Assembly (NCBI GenBank): GCA_964637705.1
Contig: CAZWVM010000062.1
Span: forward strand, 1-18,059
Reading direction: 5' to 3'
Source of the DNA: CAZWVM01 sp964637705
GTDB taxonomy: Bacteria; UBA8481
Length of the DNA stretch: 18,059 nucleotides
Numbering within the stretch: position 1 is the stretch's first letter; each line of letters begins with the position of its first letter. Shown here in pieces: positions 15,865-18,059 of the stretch. The notes beneath the pieces are model-generated. The model searched no databases. It was not told the origin of the DNA and was given only the letters and a program-made list of their open reading frames with translations. Made by a program: the position numbers and the translations under genes.

Positions 15865-18059
15865 ATGCCTTTCAGGCTGGATGAAATGCTTCGGTCCGCT
15901 TTCCTCACCCTCTTGATAGCTCTACCCGCCCACTCGATCGTCATCGACGGCAACGCCGCAGACTGGGGAGAGACGGAACCCGCCGACTTCGGTCTTTATC
16001 ACGCCTCCATGATCACCAACGGCGAATTCGCCTGGTCCGATCCCCTTTCCGACGAGAGAACCGATTTCGCATCCCCGGACGCCCGGGTCGACCTGAGGGA
16101 GTTGCGCATCCGGGCGGACACGGACTACCTCTACTTCCTGGCGCGTTTCCGCGACATCACGGCGGTAGCGGGCGACGGTGTGACGCAGGTCCACGTGGCC
16201 GTCGACACGGACCGCGTGAACGCCTCGGGAACGCCCGATTTCCCGCGGTCCCTCGACCTGCAGACGGACGACGACGCGGAATGGGAATTCGCGATCTTCA
16301 CGCGCTTCGGTTCGGGCGGGGCGACCGTCGGCGTCGTGAACCAGACCGGCGCCCTCGTCGGTTCACCGGAGGATTCCCAGTCCATCAGCGCGGCGAACGA
16401 CGTCGTTGAATTCCGCGTCCGGCACACCTCTTTCCTGCGCTGGCCCTCGACGCTGCGCTTCACCGTCTGCGTCTCGCGCTCCGACGCCTCCGACACGGTT
16501 TCGAACCTCTCCGGCGTTCCCGACGCGCTCGACGGCCTGACCGATTTCGGCGGCGTGCAGAACCAGGCGAGTTGGAACGAGTTCCAGGACGGGATCTGCC
16601 AGTTCCATATCGACCTTCGCTTCGAGACGGGAGGCGTCATGCGCACCCACGCCTCCTCGTTCCGCGTCAATCCCTACCTCCAGGACGTGACGAAGTCCTC
16701 CATCCGGGTCTGCTTCGAACTCGACGCGCCTGATTCCGCCACGATCGAGTTCGGCACGACCCCGGCCCTCGGTTCCTCGGTCACGGACATGGACGCGAAG
16801 ACGTTCCACCACGTCCTGATCTCCGGCCTTTCGACGAACGAAACCTACTATTACAAGGCGACGGCGGGTGGAGCGGTCTCGGCCGTGACGACCTTCCGGA
16901 CCCAGGTTCATGACACGGCGAGCTTCACCTTCGCCTCAATCTCCGATCCCCAGCTGGGCTCCCCCAGCCACGACGCGGTCCTGAACCGCGTCCGGGACAA
17001 CAATCCGGGAACGATCCTCATCTGCGGCGGCGACCTGACCGGCGACGGGCGATACTCCTCCAACTGGGACAACGCCTTCTTCTCCGGCGCCATGGAGGAC
17101 GTTCTGGACAACGTCCCGATCTACTCGATCTACGGCAACCACGAGCAGTCCGGCTCGGGCGCCACGTATGACACCGCCGCGACGAGCTTCTTCAACAACT
17201 ACTTCGTGCTTCCGCAGGGAACGCCCCTGCCGAACGGAAACGAGTTCTGGTGGTCGAAGGACTACGGTTGCATCCATTTCGTCGGGCTCAACCTGAACAC
17301 GGACTTCTCGCCCGGATCGGCGCAGTACGCCTGGCTCGAGAACGACCTCCGCTCCCACGACACTCAGACATGGCGCATCGTGATCCTGCACCAGGACCCC
17401 TACTCCTCGGGCTACCACGCGCCGGAGCAGATCCCGACGGACGTCAAGACCCACCTCGTGCCGCTCTTCCAGACCTATGACGTGCGTTGGCTCATCACGG
17501 GGCACGAGCATTCCTACGAGCGAAGCCGCTACGGGAACCTCAACGACATCCGCGCGGCGGGCGCCTCCCAGGAGAAGGCGATCAACGTCTACTCCAACCC
17601 CTATCAGCAATACGCCGAGGCGACCTACTGCTACGCGCTCTGGGACGTGAACGTGCCGAACCGGACGCTCACGGTCAGGGCCTACCGCGAGGACGGATCG
17701 CTGATCGAGAGCTTCACGGATACGGCGACGTCCTACGGGGGTGCGCCGACGCGGACCGCCGACGGGTCCCTCGCGGAATGGCCCGCCGGTGACCGGATGG
17801 AGGAGGAGTCGAACGACACCTTCTGGATCGGCTTCGACGATACCTACGTCTACATCGGGTACCAGAGTCGTAACTGGGACGACGCATCGGGCGGGAGCGG
17901 CGACGGTTTCATCTACTTCGACACGAATCCGGGGTCCGGCGCGGGCGCGTCGGTCTCGCTGGACTGGAACGGCACGCACAACTTCGGGCCCCGGTTCCGT
18001 CCCGGCGCGGTCTTCGCGATCGAGGACGCGGACTACACGAACGGCCGGACCTGGTCCGG
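15865..18059 (+). CDS. Secreted multidomain metallophosphoesterase with flanking CBM9/DOMON-like modules (3' end outside window)
   Basis: At least 731 residues. Residues 1-24 form a signal peptide (basic start, AFLTLLIALPAHS, cut expected after Ser24). A β-rich CBM9/DOMON-like module follows, starting VIDGNAADWGE, to ~260. A fibronectin-III-like domain resembling that of purple acid phosphatases (FRVNPYLQDVTKSSIRVCF) spans ~267-350. The calcineurin-like catalytic domain covers ~355-600: Asp361 in ISDPQ, Asp390 in GGDLTGDG, Asn425-His426 in GNHE, His509 in LHQDPY, and His547/His549 in TGHEHSYERS. Near residue 630 a second module begins ADGSLAEWPAGD and echoes the first one. The first metal motif reads DPQ where most family members have DxH, so metal binding may be altered. 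An ATG at 15886 would give a 17-residue signal, shorter than usual. Substrate unknown; a phosphate ester or nucleotide outside the cell is likely. Confidence 0.85.
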   Translation, partial: MPFRLDEMLRSAFLTLLIALPAHSIVIDGNAADWGETEPADFGLYHASMITNGEFAWSDPLSDERTDFASPDARVDLRELRIRADTDYLYFLARFRDITAVAGDGVTQVHVAVDTDRVNASGTPDFPRSLDLQTDDDAEWEFAIFTRFGSGGATVGVVNQTGALVGSPEDSQSISAANDVVEFRVRHTSFLRWPSTLRFTVCVSRSDASDTVSNLSGVPDALDGLTDFGGVQNQASWNEFQDGICQFHIDLRFETGGVMRTHASSFRVNPYLQDVTKSSIRVCFELDAPDSATIEFGTTPALGSSVTDMDAKTFHHVLISGLSTNETYYYKATAGGAVSAVTTFRTQVHDTASFTFASISDPQLGSPSHDAVLNRVRDNNPGTILICGGDLTGDGRYSSNWDNAFFSGAMEDVLDNVPIYSIYGNHEQSGSGATYDTAATSFFNNYFVLPQGTPLPNGNEFWWSKDYGCIHFVGLNLNTDFSPGSAQYAWLENDLRSHDTQTWRIVILHQDPYSSGYHAPEQIPTDVKTHLVPLFQTYDVRWLITGHEHSYERSRYGNLNDIRAAGASQEKAINVYSNPYQQYAEATYCYALWDVNVPNRTLTVRAYREDGSLIESFTDTATSYGGAPTRTADGSLAEWPAGDRMEEESNDTFWIGFDDTYVYIGYQSRNWDDASGGSGDGFIYFDTNPGSGAGASVSLDWNGTHNFGPRFRPGAVFAIEDADYTNGRTWS

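Noticed and set aside
16936..17979. 347-residue minus-strand open frame
   Set aside because: Antisense to the metallophosphoesterase, whose catalytic motifs are all in frame on the plus strand.

Overview
The window comes from an uncultured-looking, high-GC bacterium. UvrB, class II aminoacyl-tRNA synthetase chemistry, σ70-like promoter boxes and Shine-Dalgarno sites all point to Bacteria. Nothing here fixes the phylum. No rRNA, tRNA, CRISPR array or complete transposase is visible.

Layout. 1-479 (-) is the start of uvrB, cut by the window edge. 571-1200 (+) is a small M50 site-2-type membrane protease. 1392-2720 (+) is a secreted lipoprotein of the GH-A glycoside hydrolase clan; its codon use is visibly less GC-rich than its neighbours, and a ~118-bp palindromic element lies just upstream. 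2852-5492 (-) is a two-gene unit, an archaeal-type asparagine synthetase followed by asparaginyl-tRNA synthetase. 5702-7600 (+) is treZ, with a second ~115-bp palindromic element between it and the asparagine genes.

7605-15725 (-) is the centrepiece: a tightly packed seven-gene operon. In transcription order it encodes an HTH-PTS EIIA regulator, HyfB, HyfC, HyfE, HyfF, HyfG and a ferredoxin/HyfI fusion. The whole membrane arm, with its antiporter-like ion-channel residues, and the Fe-S electron path are present. The large subunit, however, lacks the four cysteines that bind Ni-Fe. This makes it an energy-converting-hydrogenase-related (Ehr-type) complex, probably an ion-translocating oxidoreductase of unknown substrate and not a hydrogenase. 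Nearly every junction overlaps or is 10 nt or less; the exception is a 163-nt gap between hyfE and hyfF that holds a third palindromic element. 15865-18059 (+), divergent from the operon, is a secreted multidomain metallophosphoesterase cut by the window end.

A cross-cutting signal: several first-in-unit genes (uvrB, the M50 protease, treZ, the EIIA regulator) have a TANNNT box 6-7 nt before the ATG and no clear Shine-Dalgarno, whereas several operon-internal genes have strong ones. That suggests leaderless transcription of lead genes.
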